A DNA stretch of 32,973 nt from an uncultured Paraglaciecola sp. (GTDB taxonomy: Bacteria; Pseudomonadota; Gammaproteobacteria; Enterobacterales; Alteromonadaceae). The DNA is taken from NCBI RefSeq assembly GCF_913058035.1, contig NZ_CAJXPA010000035.1:1-32973 (forward strand), given 5' to 3'. The first letter of the stretch is position 1; the number at the start of each line of letters is the position of its first letter. Shown here in pieces: positions 1 through 8,516 of the stretch. Under the pieces are notes generated by a model, which worked only from the letters and a program-made list of their open reading frames with translations, was not told the origin of the DNA and ran no database searches. The position numbers and the translations under genes were made by a program.

Positions 1-177
1 CTATTATTGATTTAAACCCATATATAGACGCAAACAGATGAATATCGCTGATTTATGCCTGTTTAATCAACAACAAGCGTCATTGTTAAAAACACTAATG
101 CAATTAAAATGTGGCTACTAAAACCCATCAATAGATTTACCCAGTTAAAAACCTACCAGACAACGGAGTAAACCAGT

Positions 178-975
178 ATGTACCAACAAAACACACTCGC
201 AGGTAAAGTTGCCTTTATCGCAGGCGGCACTAGCGGTATTAACTTAGGTATCGCCAAAGGCTTGGTAGCGGTTGGCGCCAGCGTAGCGGTATTAGGCAGA
301 AACCTTGAGAAAGCGAAGGCAGCGGCCGTTGAGATCATGACTGAGGTCGGTGGCAAGGCAATCGCCTTGTCGGCTGATGTGCGCGACCCAGAGCAGGTAC
401 AAGCGGCGCTGCAATCGAGTGTGGACCAGCTAGGCAAGATTGATATTTTAATCTCTGGCGCAGCCGGTAATTTTCCTGCACCTGCAGTCGCTATTAATCC
501 AAAAGGTTTCAAGACAGTAATCGATATCGACCTAATCGGTACTTATAATGTATTTCATCTGGGTTTCAACTACGTGAATAAGGATGCATCATTAATCGCA
601 ATTACTGCACCGCAAGCAATCAACCCCATGCCGTTTCAAGCGCATGTGTGCGCGGCTAAAGCCGGTATCAACATGTTGGTCAAATGTTTGGCTTTGGAAT
701 GGGGTCCTGCAGGTTTGCGCGTCAATGGTATTTCCCCGGGGGCAATTGACGGAACCGAAGGCGCAGATCGGCTAGCACCTAAAGGGCCAATTCGTGACGC
801 CATGATTGGCAAAGTTCCATCCCGTCGGATCGGCGTTCTAAAAGATATCGCCGATGCAGCAATCTATCTCGGTTCGGATTTAGGTAAATATGTAAACGGG
901 TCAATTTTGACCGTCGATGGTGGCACCGAGTTAGGCGATGCCAGTCTAGACTGCTTGACCATACCAAGCCGCTAA
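178..975 (+). CDS. SDR-family oxidoreductase, 2,4-dienoyl-CoA reductase (DECR2)-like
   Basis: A 265-residue short-chain dehydrogenase/reductase. The N-terminal Rossmann loop reads AGGTSGINLG (residues 15-24), a variant of the usual TGxxxGxG. The blocks DIDLIGTYNV (116-125), AHVCAAKAG (155-163) and VNGISPG (182-188) follow. The lysine of the YxxxK active site is present (K161), but the tyrosine position is valine (V157). From memory, peroxisomal-type 2,4-dienoyl-CoA reductases (DECR2) also lack this tyrosine and share the DID-xx-GT-NV and EWGP blocks. An NADPH-dependent reduction of unsaturated acyl-CoA is therefore the best guess, in the cytoplasm. The start is ATG 178 with GGAG at 165-168, nine bases upstream. 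No partner genes adjoin it. SDR membership is certain; the substrate is inferred. Confidence 0.85.
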   Translation: MYQQNTLAGKVAFIAGGTSGINLGIAKGLVAVGASVAVLGRNLEKAKAAAVEIMTEVGGKAIALSADVRDPEQVQAALQSSVDQLGKIDILISGAAGNFPAPAVAINPKGFKTVIDIDLIGTYNVFHLGFNYVNKDASLIAITAPQAINPMPFQAHVCAAKAGINMLVKCLALEWGPAGLRVNGISPGAIDGTEGADRLAPKGPIRDAMIGKVPSRRIGVLKDIADAAIYLGSDLGKYVNGSILTVDGGTELGDASLDCLTIPSR

Positions 976-1009
976 GCGAGCGAACGCTCTACATCAACCC
1001 GCGGGGTAA

Positions 1010-1039
1010 GGTCTTGAGTTTTGCACAAAATACAAGACC
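1010..1039. repeat. Composite repeat, terminal palindrome copy 1
   Basis: A 30-bp palindrome with outer arms GGTCTTG (1010-1016) and CAAGACC (1033-1039) and inner arms TTTTG/CAAAA. Related copies lie at 8340-8373 and 26146-26179, with a half copy at 19364-19383. The preceding GCGGGGTAA (1001-1009) resembles GCGCGGGTAA at 21415-21424, so this is the tail of the longer composite element. Confidence 0.75.
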
Positions 1040-1114
1040 CAATCTTCAAACCCCCGAACTTTTGACTATCGATCGTCTGTTAGACTGGGTGCTGTTTTCA
1101 GACCTACCATTCTC

Positions 1115-1213
1115 ATGCTTATGTCTGTAGCGAGTCCGGTTCTCTTAATAAACGTGGTGATCGGGACCGCAGTCGTGGCACAACAAACCTATCGCAAACA
1201 ACTCTGGAATTAA
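1115..1213 (+). other. Possible small membrane protein or gene remnant
   Basis: A reading frame with coding character that ends at TAA 1211-1213. From ATG 1115 it would encode 32 residues with one hydrophobic segment followed by a basic tail (QQTYRKQLWN). The frame stays open upstream into the palindrome at 1010-1039, with no Shine-Dalgarno-like sequence before either ATG. It may be the end of a lost gene rather than a functional small protein. I do not recognise the family. Confidence 0.2.
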
Positions 1214-1287
1214 AAATTAAATGAAAAAGATTAATAAGATCCTAGTTGGCAAACAAGTTTTTGAGTCTGATATGCCAGGAGATCAAT

Positions 1288-2484
1288 ATGATTAAGCGAA
1301 TGAGCCGCTACCTTGGCATGTTTGGGCTTGTACTCATTACCGTAATTGTAGTGGCTTGGCTAACCTCGTCAGACCCAAAACTCAATCAGGCTAGTTTTGA
1401 AAAAACACCTTTGGTCGAAGGCCTTGCGCCTTTCGAGCATGCAACGACATTGGCTCAGTTTATCGATGAAGATGGTCGAACTGTGACAGTTCAGGTTATC
1501 GATTATTCAGGGGAAACAATTACTGGGATCAACCTCGCTGAGTTGGGCGGATCACCCAATGACAACCCTCTTCTTGCTTTTGCCTCAATTAGTACTGTTC
1601 AATTGAATGCAGCTAATGTGGATGATTTTCCAGCAATTAAAGTCGAAATATCGGATCTGTTACCATCTGGTACCCTTGGCTCCAGCCATCTCGGAACAGG
1701 AACCAACTTTCCCGAGCATGCAGAGGAAGCAGGTAGTCAATCTGTTTTTAACTTTCCAAAATTTGGAAAGGCGACGGCTGCACGAACTGAAGTAGCGGCT
1801 AAGCCCGGTGTATTGCTAGACTATGAAGTTGAGCTTTGCATCCGCTTCGACCGTGACATTGAGACAGTAATGGATTTTGATACGGCCGTAAAAGGTCTAT
1901 TTCTTTGTGGTGACTTCACCAATCGAAATGCATTGGTTGAACTTGTTGACCCGGACAATCTTGATTCAGGGCATGGTTTCAGTGACTCAAAAAGTGGGCC
2001 TGATTTCTTTCCGACCGGACCTTTTATCGTGGTTCCAAAAGATTTGGCTAGCTTCGTTTCCAATTTACGGATGACCACAAGTGTCAATCAACAGGCCCGC
2101 CAAGATGCAAGAGGCGGTGAGATGACTTTGGACTTCAGGCAACTGGCTGAAAAATCGCTTGCGGATATGTCACAGCAGAGATTTCTCTACGCGGATGAAT
2201 TCCACTATTTGGCACCTCACAAACGAATTGATAGCAATATGACATTGATGTCTGGTACTGCTGAAGGTGTTATTTTTACACCGCCAACGCGGCGGGATTT
2301 GATCGAGGGAGTCGTTCACTATTTAGCAGCTGGTGGTCCCTTGTCGAACAACACATTGATTGAGTCGGTCAAACAGACCTTCATCAGCAATGAACTTAAC
2401 TCTGGTCATTATCTTCAGCCTGGAGATGTGGTTGAGTATCATTCTTCATATCTTGGAAACATCAATATTAGGGTCACCGAATAG
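1288..2484 (+). CDS. Membrane-anchored fumarylacetoacetate hydrolase (FAH) family protein
   Basis: A 398-residue protein from ATG 1288, chosen because AGGAGA (1277-1282) precedes it; a TTG 42 bases upstream in frame has no such site. Residues 1-7 are basic and about 8-25 form one hydrophobic segment, a signal anchor or uncleaved signal peptide. The C-terminal half has FAH-fold marks: the E-x-E metal pair in DYEVELCI, the later acid in FLCGDFTNRN, GPFIVVPKDL, and the closing LQPGDVVEYHSSYLGNI. Known family members cleave or decarboxylate beta-diketo acids using Mg2+ or Ca2+. Most are cytoplasmic and soluble, so the anchor and ~100-residue leader are unusual. The substrate is unknown. The gene stands alone, and two 77-bp repeats follow it. 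Confidence 0.8.
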   Translation: MIKRMSRYLGMFGLVLITVIVVAWLTSSDPKLNQASFEKTPLVEGLAPFEHATTLAQFIDEDGRTVTVQVIDYSGETITGINLAELGGSPNDNPLLAFASISTVQLNAANVDDFPAIKVEISDLLPSGTLGSSHLGTGTNFPEHAEEAGSQSVFNFPKFGKATAARTEVAAKPGVLLDYEVELCIRFDRDIETVMDFDTAVKGLFLCGDFTNRNALVELVDPDNLDSGHGFSDSKSGPDFFPTGPFIVVPKDLASFVSNLRMTTSVNQQARQDARGGEMTLDFRQLAEKSLADMSQQRFLYADEFHYLAPHKRIDSNMTLMSGTAEGVIFTPPTRRDLIEGVVHYLAAGGPLSNNTLIESVKQTFISNELNSGHYLQPGDVVEYHSSYLGNINIRVTE

Positions 2485-2613
2485 ACGGCCAATTGAAATT
2501 GACGTTGAGCAGACAGTTATTGATAATTTTGATTTAGCTGTAGCTCAAAATAATTAACCTGCGGGGTCAGGTTCGTCGAAAACTAAAGAACTGTGGAACG
2601 AATTATCAATAAG

Positions 2614-2691
2614 AATTAACAAGACATATATGATGACGAGCAGCCCCAAACAATAGTTTTCGGTTTTATTACGACGGGTGTTTTTATAATT
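2614..2691 (+). repeat. 77-bp double-hairpin repeat, copy A
   Basis: Begins AATTAACAAGAC and ends TTTATAATT. The inner hairpin is CCCCAAA...GTTTTCGG. The outer left arm ACATATAT matches copy E rather than the family consensus ACACCCAT, while the right arm is of consensus type (CGGGTGTT), so the outer stem is poorly paired here. A degraded GCGGGGTCAGG at 2562-2572, just upstream, may be a scrap of the other repeat family. Confidence 0.85.
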
Positions 2692-2770
2692 CGAACTGCT
2701 TATTTAGTATGGTCTTGCAGTCGATTGTAGTGAGTATTATGAAAATATAACGACCCGGAGGAAAGCAAGA

Positions 2771-2833
2771 ATGATGGTATTTTGCGGTTGTAGAAAAAAT
2801 CAAAGCGATCATGACATCCATTATTGTAGTTGA
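2771..2833 (+). CDS. Putative 20-residue cysteine-containing small ORF
   Basis: ATG 2771 is preceded at good spacing by GGAGG (2757-2761), the strongest Shine-Dalgarno-like site in this spacer. It opens a 20-codon frame with cysteines at positions 5, 7 and 19, ending at TGA 2831. It lies between repeat copies A and B. There is no recognisable family and the length is short enough to arise by chance; the ribosome-binding site is the only positive sign. Confidence 0.25.
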   Translation: MMVFCGCRKNQSDHDIHYCS

Positions 2834-2866
2834 TTAAATGACGTGCTCTGATTTTGCTCTATGATG

Positions 2867-2942
2867 AATTAACAAGACACGCATGTTAGCGAGCAACTCC
2901 AAAACAGTTTTTGGGGTTACTACGATGGGTGTCTTTATAATT
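2867..2942 (+). repeat. 77-bp double-hairpin repeat, copy B
   Basis: Same architecture as copy A: left end AATTAACAAGACACGCAT, inner hairpin AACTCCAAAA...TTTTTGGGGTT, right arm ATGGGTGTCTT and end TATAATT. It lies 175 bases downstream of copy A in the same orientation. The rest of the 2485-3319 spacer shows no supported gene; a plus-strand frame at 3082-3288 looks non-coding. Confidence 0.88.
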
Positions 2943-3319
2943 TTTCGCTTGATGGTGTGACGTCTTACCGGTATTCAATCCAAGGGTATTTTGTGCAAGG
3001 TCTTATGTAGCTCACTCTGTAGGTGAATTATTTTTAACTAGTGTATCTTGTTTAATTGTTGCGTTTAATCGGGTACAGGAATTGTCGCTTAAATATGGTG
3101 ATTCAATTCCTCATCTGATTTTTATTTTCAATGGAGCTGACCCCAGAGGTTTCCGTTTTTGCTGTTATTTTGTGGTGTTTACGTGGTGTTTATGTGCTTA
3201 TTATGTAGTTACTTTGTGTTATTGTTGCACGCGTAGGTCCTTAACTGCTTACAATAAAATCACAGAGAATTCCCTTAAAGTGGTTTAGCTCTAAATGTGG
3301 AAAGGATGTGTATCTAAAA

Positions 3320-6300
3320 ATGACAATTATAAAGCATCCCAAAAAGATAAACCCGCTGCTAAAAGATGCTGAGGCCAGCACAAACCAATCGCCATTCAAG
3401 TCAGTAGTATTGTCCGCCAAAGATGAACTTCTGCACGAACTCCAAGAACACCAAATTACATTGGAGATGCAGAACGAAGAGCTACAACGTACACATGCTG
3501 AATTAGAAAATGTCAAACAACGTTATGCAGATTTGTATGAATTCTCCGCAGTTAGTTATCTCACAGTAAGCCATAAAGGGGTAATCATCGCAGCGAATCT
3601 GTCTGGTGCAGAGTTGCTGTGTGAACCTCGGCAGAAATTGGTTGGTCGTCCCTTATCCCAATATATCAGCCGCGAAGACCGCGACCGCTTGCATCTACGT
3701 ATTATGCTTGCGTTTAAAATAGGTGGATTTTTGCATTGCGAGCTTAAAGTGCAGCGTGCCGACAATTCGATTTCCCATGTTCTTTTAGAATCTAAAAGCA
3801 ATGGTGTCGATGACAAGACGAGCTTACTCATTACGCTATCTGACGTCACTGAGCGTAAACGAGCAGAAGAAGCGATCCAAGCCGCTTCGCAATATTCTCG
3901 TAGCCTGATTGAAGCCAGCCTAGATCCATTGGTCACCATCAATGCCGAAGGTAAGATTAGTGACGTGAATACCGCGACTGAGAAAGTGACGGGTGTAAAG
4001 CGTGCCAGCCTGATTGGCAGTGACTTTACTAACTACTTAACCGATCCTGAAGAAGCCCGTAACGGTTACGAACAAGTATTATCGCAAGGCTATGTCACAG
4101 ACTATCCGCTAGCGATACGTCATGTATCAGGTAAGGTCACCGACGTACTCTATAACGCCAGTGTATACAAAGACCTCGAAGGCGATGTGCAGGGAGTTTT
4201 TGCCGCGGCACGCGATGTGACTGAGCGTAAACGAGCAGAAGAAGCGACTCAAGCCGCTTCGCAATATTCTCGTAGCCTGATTGAAGCCAGCTTAGATCCA
4301 TTGGTCGCCATCAGTGCCGAAGGTAAGATTACTGACGTAAACACCGCGACTGAGAAGGTGACGGGAGTAGAGCGTGCCAGCCTGATTGGCAGTGACTTTG
4401 CTAACTACTTCACCGATCCTGAAGAAGCCCGTAACGGTTACGAACAAGTATTCTCAGATGGCTATGTCATAGACTATCCACTAGCGATACGTCATATATC
4501 GGGTAAGGTCACCGACGTACTCTATAACGCCAGTGTATACAAAGACCTCGAAGGGAATGTGCAGGGAGTTTATGCTGCGGCACGCGATGTGACTGAGCGT
4601 AAACGAGCAGAAGAAGCGACCCAAGCCGCCTCGCAATATTCTCGTAGCTTAATTGAAGCCAGCTTGGATCCATTGGTCACCATCAATGCCGTAGGTAAGG
4701 TTACTGACGTGAACACCGCGACTGAGAAAATGACGGGTGCAAATCGTGCCAGCCTAATTGGCAGTGACTTTGCTAACTACTTCACTGATCCTGCAGAAGC
4801 CCGTAATGGCTACGAGCAAGTATTCTCAGAAGGCTATGTCGCAGATTATCCGCTAGCGATACGTCATGTATCAGGCAAGGTCACCGACGTAATCTATAAC
4901 GCCAGTGTGTACTACAATGCAAAGGGTGAGGTTGCAGGCGTTTTTGCCGCGGCACGCGATGCAGATCTGGCGTTAACTGCCACCATTTTCGAGTCTCAAG
5001 AAGGCATGTTTATCACTGATGCCAATGCCGTGATCCGACGCATTAATAAAGCCTTTACTGAAATTACAAACTACGCAGCTGAAGATGCTATAGGCCAAAA
5101 AATTGAGCTGCTTAGGTCAGGTTTTCATGATGAAGCTTTCTACACCAAAAAGTGGGAGATTATCAATAACACCGGCATGTGGGTAGGTGAAACTATGGGT
5201 ATGCGTAAAAATCGTGAAACATATCCACAGCATCTAAGCATCACGGCAGTGAAAGATATTAAGGGTATAGTTACTAATTATGTGGCCACGTTGACCGATA
5301 TTACCAAGAGCAAAGCCGCTTCGGATGAAATTAAGAATCTGGTGTTCTATGACACATTGACACACCTGCCTAATCGTCGCATGTTGATGGCTAAACTTAA
5401 ACAAACCTTGGCTACCGGAAGCAGAAGCGGCGCTGTACTGTTTTTAGATCTTGACCAATTTAAATCTCTCAATGACACACTGGGACATGACATGGGTGAT
5501 GTTCTGCTACAACAGGTGGCAAGTCGTCTTAGCAACTGCTTAGGAGATGCTGATACCGTAGCACGTTTAGGTGGTGATGAATTTGTCGTTTTACTAGAAG
5601 ACTTAAGTGAACAGCCCATTGAAGCGGCAGCGCAAACCGAAACGATCGCTGAAAAATTACTGAACGCACTTAACCTACCTTATCAACTGGGTACGTATGA
5701 GCATCGCAGCACCGTGAGTATAGGGGCCACGCTATTTAGTGCTCATGAAACAGGGTCAGATAACATCATCAAGCGAGCTGATATTGCTATGTATCAAGCA
5801 AAAACGGATGGACGTAATATCATACGTTTCTACGACCCAAAAATGCAAGAGATCATCGCCAATCGCGTTAATATGGAACGTGAGTTACGTCAAGCTATAG
5901 AGCAACAACAGTTTCAGCTTTATTACCAAATACAGGTAGATAGCTCGGGTCATCCATTGGGAGCAGAAGCCTTAATCCGATGGATACATCCTAAACGCAA
6001 TATGATTTCACCTCTACAATTCATTCCGTTAGCAGAAGAAACAGGACTGATTTTACCCATTGGACAATGGGTGTTAGAGACGGCTTGCGCTCAACTGGCC
6101 ATCTGGCAGAAAAATGCACATCACAAACACCTCATACTGTCGTTGAACGTTAGCGCCAAACAACTCCATCAAGCAAACTTTGTGACACAAGTACAGGAAG
6201 CGATACAGCATCACGGAGTTGACCCAACGAAACTCAAGCTAGAACTGACGGAGAGTATGTTGGTCAAGGATATTGAGAGCATTATTAATAAAATGAATGC

Positions 6301-6628
6301 ACTAAGCAAAATAGGTGTTCGGTTCTCATTAGATGACTTTGGTACCGGCTACTCATCACTGCAATATCTAAAAAAACTGCCTTTATCTCAATTGAAAATA
6401 GATCAGTCGTTTGTGCGCGAAATTGTTGTCGACGAAAGCGACCTCACCATCGTAAGTACGATTATCGCCATGGCGCATAGTTTGAATTTGGAGGTGATTG
6501 CTGAAGGGGTTGAGACCGAGGGTCAAAGACAACTACTTATGAACAATGATTGTTTGCAATTTCAAGGCTATTTGTTCGGTAGGCCGGTGCCGATTGATGC
6601 ATTTGAGGCTTTGCTTAGTTTAAGTTGA
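3320..6628 (+). CDS. PAS-PAS-PAS-PAS-PAS-GGDEF-EAL cyclic-di-GMP signalling protein
   Basis: About 1102 residues from ATG 3320, with GGAAAGGA at 3299-3306. A GTG at 3308 is possible but too close to that site. Order: a coiled-coil-like leader (~35-65), a first PAS (~70-180), three tandem PAS modules (~183-548, period 124 residues), a fifth PAS (~552-670), GGDEF at 751-755 in the context ARLGGDEF, and EAL at 883-885. The GGDEF motif is intact but the inhibitory RxxD site is missing (GDAD at that place). The EAL domain keeps the N, ELTES, DDFGTGYSS, LKID, AEGVET and QGYLFGRP signatures, so phosphodiesterase activity is likely. No transmembrane segment is evident, so it is probably a cytoplasmic sensor. 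The PAS ligands are unknown. Confidence 0.95.
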   Translation: MTIIKHPKKINPLLKDAEASTNQSPFKSVVLSAKDELLHELQEHQITLEMQNEELQRTHAELENVKQRYADLYEFSAVSYLTVSHKGVIIAANLSGAELLCEPRQKLVGRPLSQYISREDRDRLHLRIMLAFKIGGFLHCELKVQRADNSISHVLLESKSNGVDDKTSLLITLSDVTERKRAEEAIQAASQYSRSLIEASLDPLVTINAEGKISDVNTATEKVTGVKRASLIGSDFTNYLTDPEEARNGYEQVLSQGYVTDYPLAIRHVSGKVTDVLYNASVYKDLEGDVQGVFAAARDVTERKRAEEATQAASQYSRSLIEASLDPLVAISAEGKITDVNTATEKVTGVERASLIGSDFANYFTDPEEARNGYEQVFSDGYVIDYPLAIRHISGKVTDVLYNASVYKDLEGNVQGVYAAARDVTERKRAEEATQAASQYSRSLIEASLDPLVTINAVGKVTDVNTATEKMTGANRASLIGSDFANYFTDPAEARNGYEQVFSEGYVADYPLAIRHVSGKVTDVIYNASVYYNAKGEVAGVFAAARDADLALTATIFESQEGMFITDANAVIRRINKAFTEITNYAAEDAIGQKIELLRSGFHDEAFYTKKWEIINNTGMWVGETMGMRKNRETYPQHLSITAVKDIKGIVTNYVATLTDITKSKAASDEIKNLVFYDTLTHLPNRRMLMAKLKQTLATGSRSGAVLFLDLDQFKSLNDTLGHDMGDVLLQQVASRLSNCLGDADTVARLGGDEFVVLLEDLSEQPIEAAAQTETIAEKLLNALNLPYQLGTYEHRSTVSIGATLFSAHETGSDNIIKRADIAMYQAKTDGRNIIRFYDPKMQEIIANRVNMERELRQAIEQQQFQLYYQIQVDSSGHPLGAEALIRWIHPKRNMISPLQFIPLAEETGLILPIGQWVLETACAQLAIWQKNAHHKHLILSLNVSAKQLHQANFVTQVQEAIQHHGVDPTKLKLELTESMLVKDIESIINKMNALSKIGVRFSLDDFGTGYSSLQYLKKLPLSQLKIDQSFVREIVVDESDLTIVSTIIAMAHSLNLEVIAEGVETEGQRQLLMNNDCLQFQGYLFGRPVPIDAFEALLSLS
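3866..4960 (+). repeat. Three tandem 372-bp PAS modules
   Basis: The landmark CAATATTCTCG recurs at 3890, 4262 and 4634, an exact 372-bp (124-codon) period. Units one and two differ at about 12 of 124 residues by my reading, and most differences are single substitutions with no indels. The third unit diverges after its last strand, where the ERKRAEEA linker is replaced. This is a recent intragenic duplication that could expand or contract by recombination. Confidence 0.9.
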
Positions 6629-6777
6629 TTGGTATCGATGGTCGGATAAAAGGGCTTAGGTACAGATTTTAAACGTCTTTACACCTCAACTTAACAGTCT
6701 AGTTGTGAGCCTCTAAAGAGATTTAGCTTGCTATCACGACTAAATACTTAAATTATCGTGTTCAGAACAAAGTTAAA

Positions 6778-7056
6778 TTAACTCTTTCGCCATCCAAGTT
6801 TCCTGCCAGGCGGCAATGTATGTAAGCGTCTACCTGTTAGTGATGTCAGTTCGCTTTTAAATCTAACATTACCTAAGGCCATACCTGACTGAGTGGCGGC
6901 TCTCATCTCTTTTAACAATATCACCTCGACATGACTTGTAAATAAATGACGCCAGGTGGCATGGCGCTCAGTATCATTGATACCTAACGCGGTGAATAAA
7001 CAATGTGGTGTGTATAGATTTGAAACCTTACCTAATACATCTATCTGATAGCTCGA
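6778..7056 (-). pseudogene. RAYT (REP-associated tyrosine transposase) remnant 1, C-terminal half
   Basis: The minus strand encodes about 92 residues ending at the stop 6780-6778, with SSYQ, ALGINDTERHATWRHLF, ALGNVRFKSELTSLTGRR and the terminal GRKLGWRKS. These match, from memory, the C-terminal half of IS200-like Y1 (HUH) transposases of the RAYT group. The catalytic N-terminal half is absent: an in-frame stop lies at the SSYQ boundary (7059-7057), and just beyond it sits a right-end fragment of the 77-bp repeat. The rest of the 6629-7280 spacer shows no gene. Confidence 0.8.
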
Positions 7057-7060
7057 TTAG

Positions 7061-7076
7061 GGAGTCTTTATAATTT
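7061..7076 (+). repeat. Right-end fragment of the 77-bp repeat
   Basis: GGAGTCTTTATAATTT shares GTCTTTATAATTT, 13 bases exactly, with the right end of copies B and C. Nothing to its left resembles the rest of the repeat; the RAYT remnant begins there. It is either a truncated copy or a chance match. Confidence 0.45.
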
Positions 7077-7280
7077 ACACTGGCCTCAAGGTTGCTATTT
7101 TTTGCGTATTAAAAAAACTACTTGTCAGGTATTTTTAATAACAATAAAGGTAATTTAACTACTCTTATTTTGTTAGTGTCGACCTTTATGCAATAAGGAA
7201 GTCGTTCGTTTGAGCAAATCAATTAAGGGGTTAGTGATTTTGCGGTTTTCTGTCTAAATACGTTTGTCGTTTACAAATAC

Positions 7281-8279
7281 ATGGATGGTACTTTTACTTT
7301 GCCATTTCGGGCACAACAGTTGATTATTTATTTTGAAAAAGGATTCCACCGATTTATTGCAAATAACAGTGAAACTGAAGAACTGGCTGCCCTAGATGAT
7401 GATCTCACTTCAATAAGCCTTAGTGTTGCATCTATCGACAAAGTTGTTGCTAGCAAAGTAAATATAGCCACACCACTTCATAGGGAAGTGCCGTCCATAA
7501 GTAGTTCATGTGCTAAGAGACGTTTTGGTTCAAAAAAAAACGAAAAGTCATTTTATACTTGGACTGATCATGTAGGAACGCGACACATCTCCGATAAAGC
7601 TCCAGACTTTGATTATACATCACCAGTATCTATTTTAGGAACTTACCCCGCATCGCAATTTATAGTAAGGTTTATGGGTAAGCCGATGAGCGTTGGTTTT
7701 CAGAATGAACTGAGTCAACGCTTAGAGCGTTTAACAGAAGAATATGCACAAGTGCTGGATGTCACCACCGTTCGCGAAGTAAGATTAAAATTTCGGTTCT
7801 ATAAACAACAAGCTGAGTTTGATCGTTACAAAAAGCTTGTGGCACCTAAAGATCTATCACGATCTGGTTTTTATCGGCATGCTGCAAATGAAATGGTTAT
7901 TCTGGTTACTGACGAGGATGCAGGTTTACGCACTAGCATTCACGAATCGGTGCATGCGATAAATCGAGCGTTATTTGGCAGCATGGCAAGATGGCTAAAT
8001 GAAGGTTTGGCACAAGTACTTACTGCAAACACCTCTAATACTGAAAGTAAGGTACCACGTACAAAATATAGCATGCCTAAAGGTAAGTTATTTAGAGCGA
8101 CAGATGAAGATTGGGCTGGTCCGTTGCGCAATCAGCTGTATCTATCAAGTAAAGCATTCATTCATCAGCTCATGGCGACTGAACGAGGCCGTAATAGTAT
8201 TGCTCGATTATTGTTGGCAGAGCAAGTAAATGGCTGCAATGACCTAACTAGCGGTGATGTATCGAAGATTCTTGGTTGA
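7281..8279 (+). CDS. DUF4124-domain protein with zinc metallopeptidase-like HExxH motif
   Basis: 332 residues from ATG 7281. Residues ~91-110 (FYTWTDHVGTRHISDKAPD) fit DUF4124, a short domain of exported proteins. Residues 218-247 hold TSIHESVHAINRALFG, with an HExxH motif at 221-225, then WLNEGLAQ with E241 placed as the third zinc ligand of a gluzincin of the peptidase-MA-like type. Known relatives are uncharacterised secreted proteins. No signal peptide or good ribosome-binding site is visible at this start. A short frame beginning TTG 7210 (KSIKGLVILRF) would suit a signal peptide but is in another frame and stops, so the 5' end may be misassigned or damaged. Peptidase activity is inferred from motifs only. 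Confidence 0.7.
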   Translation: MDGTFTLPFRAQQLIIYFEKGFHRFIANNSETEELAALDDDLTSISLSVASIDKVVASKVNIATPLHREVPSISSSCAKRRFGSKKNEKSFYTWTDHVGTRHISDKAPDFDYTSPVSILGTYPASQFIVRFMGKPMSVGFQNELSQRLERLTEEYAQVLDVTTVREVRLKFRFYKQQAEFDRYKKLVAPKDLSRSGFYRHAANEMVILVTDEDAGLRTSIHESVHAINRALFGSMARWLNEGLAQVLTANTSNTESKVPRTKYSMPKGKLFRATDEDWAGPLRNQLYLSSKAFIHQLMATERGRNSIARLLLAEQVNGCNDLTSGDVSKILG

Positions 8280-8301
8280 AGCTATGATAACTCACTAATT
8301 T

Positions 8302-8373
8302 CAATCTCTGGTGGCTTCGCCACTGCTTTCTCGCACGATCTGGTCTTGAATTTTTTGCAAAATACAAGACCAG
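8302..8373. repeat. Composite repeat copy with both hairpins
   Basis: Hairpin GTGGC-TTC-GCCAC sits inside CAATCTCTGG...TGCTTT (8302-8329). After 10 bases comes the palindrome with arms CTGGTCTTG (8340-8348) and CAAGACCAG (8365-8373). The fuller copy at 26031-26179 has the same two parts about 86 bases apart, so this copy has an internal deletion. Confidence 0.8.
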
Positions 8374-8516
8374 ACTCTGAGGTACATGCTGAGGTAAACG
8401 GATTAAACCTGACTCCACAAGTGGGTCGATTTTTTTGCAAAAACAAACAGCGCAAAATAAACGCCCAACTTGCTCCGCTGTTTATGCGAAGCGTAATTTT
8501 TATCGAGGTAACTGTT

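Noticed and set aside
3082-3288. Cysteine- and tyrosine-rich plus-strand frame
   Set aside because: No start signal and low-complexity hydrophobic composition typical of AT-rich non-coding DNA.
3866-4960. CRISPR-like or direct-repeat array
   Set aside because: The 372-bp period is coding, in frame and encodes PAS domains.
8346-8516. N-terminal extension of the DUF4144-like protein
   Set aside because: It runs through the composite repeat palindrome, has no ribosome-binding site, and ATG 8517 has GAGGT at good spacing.
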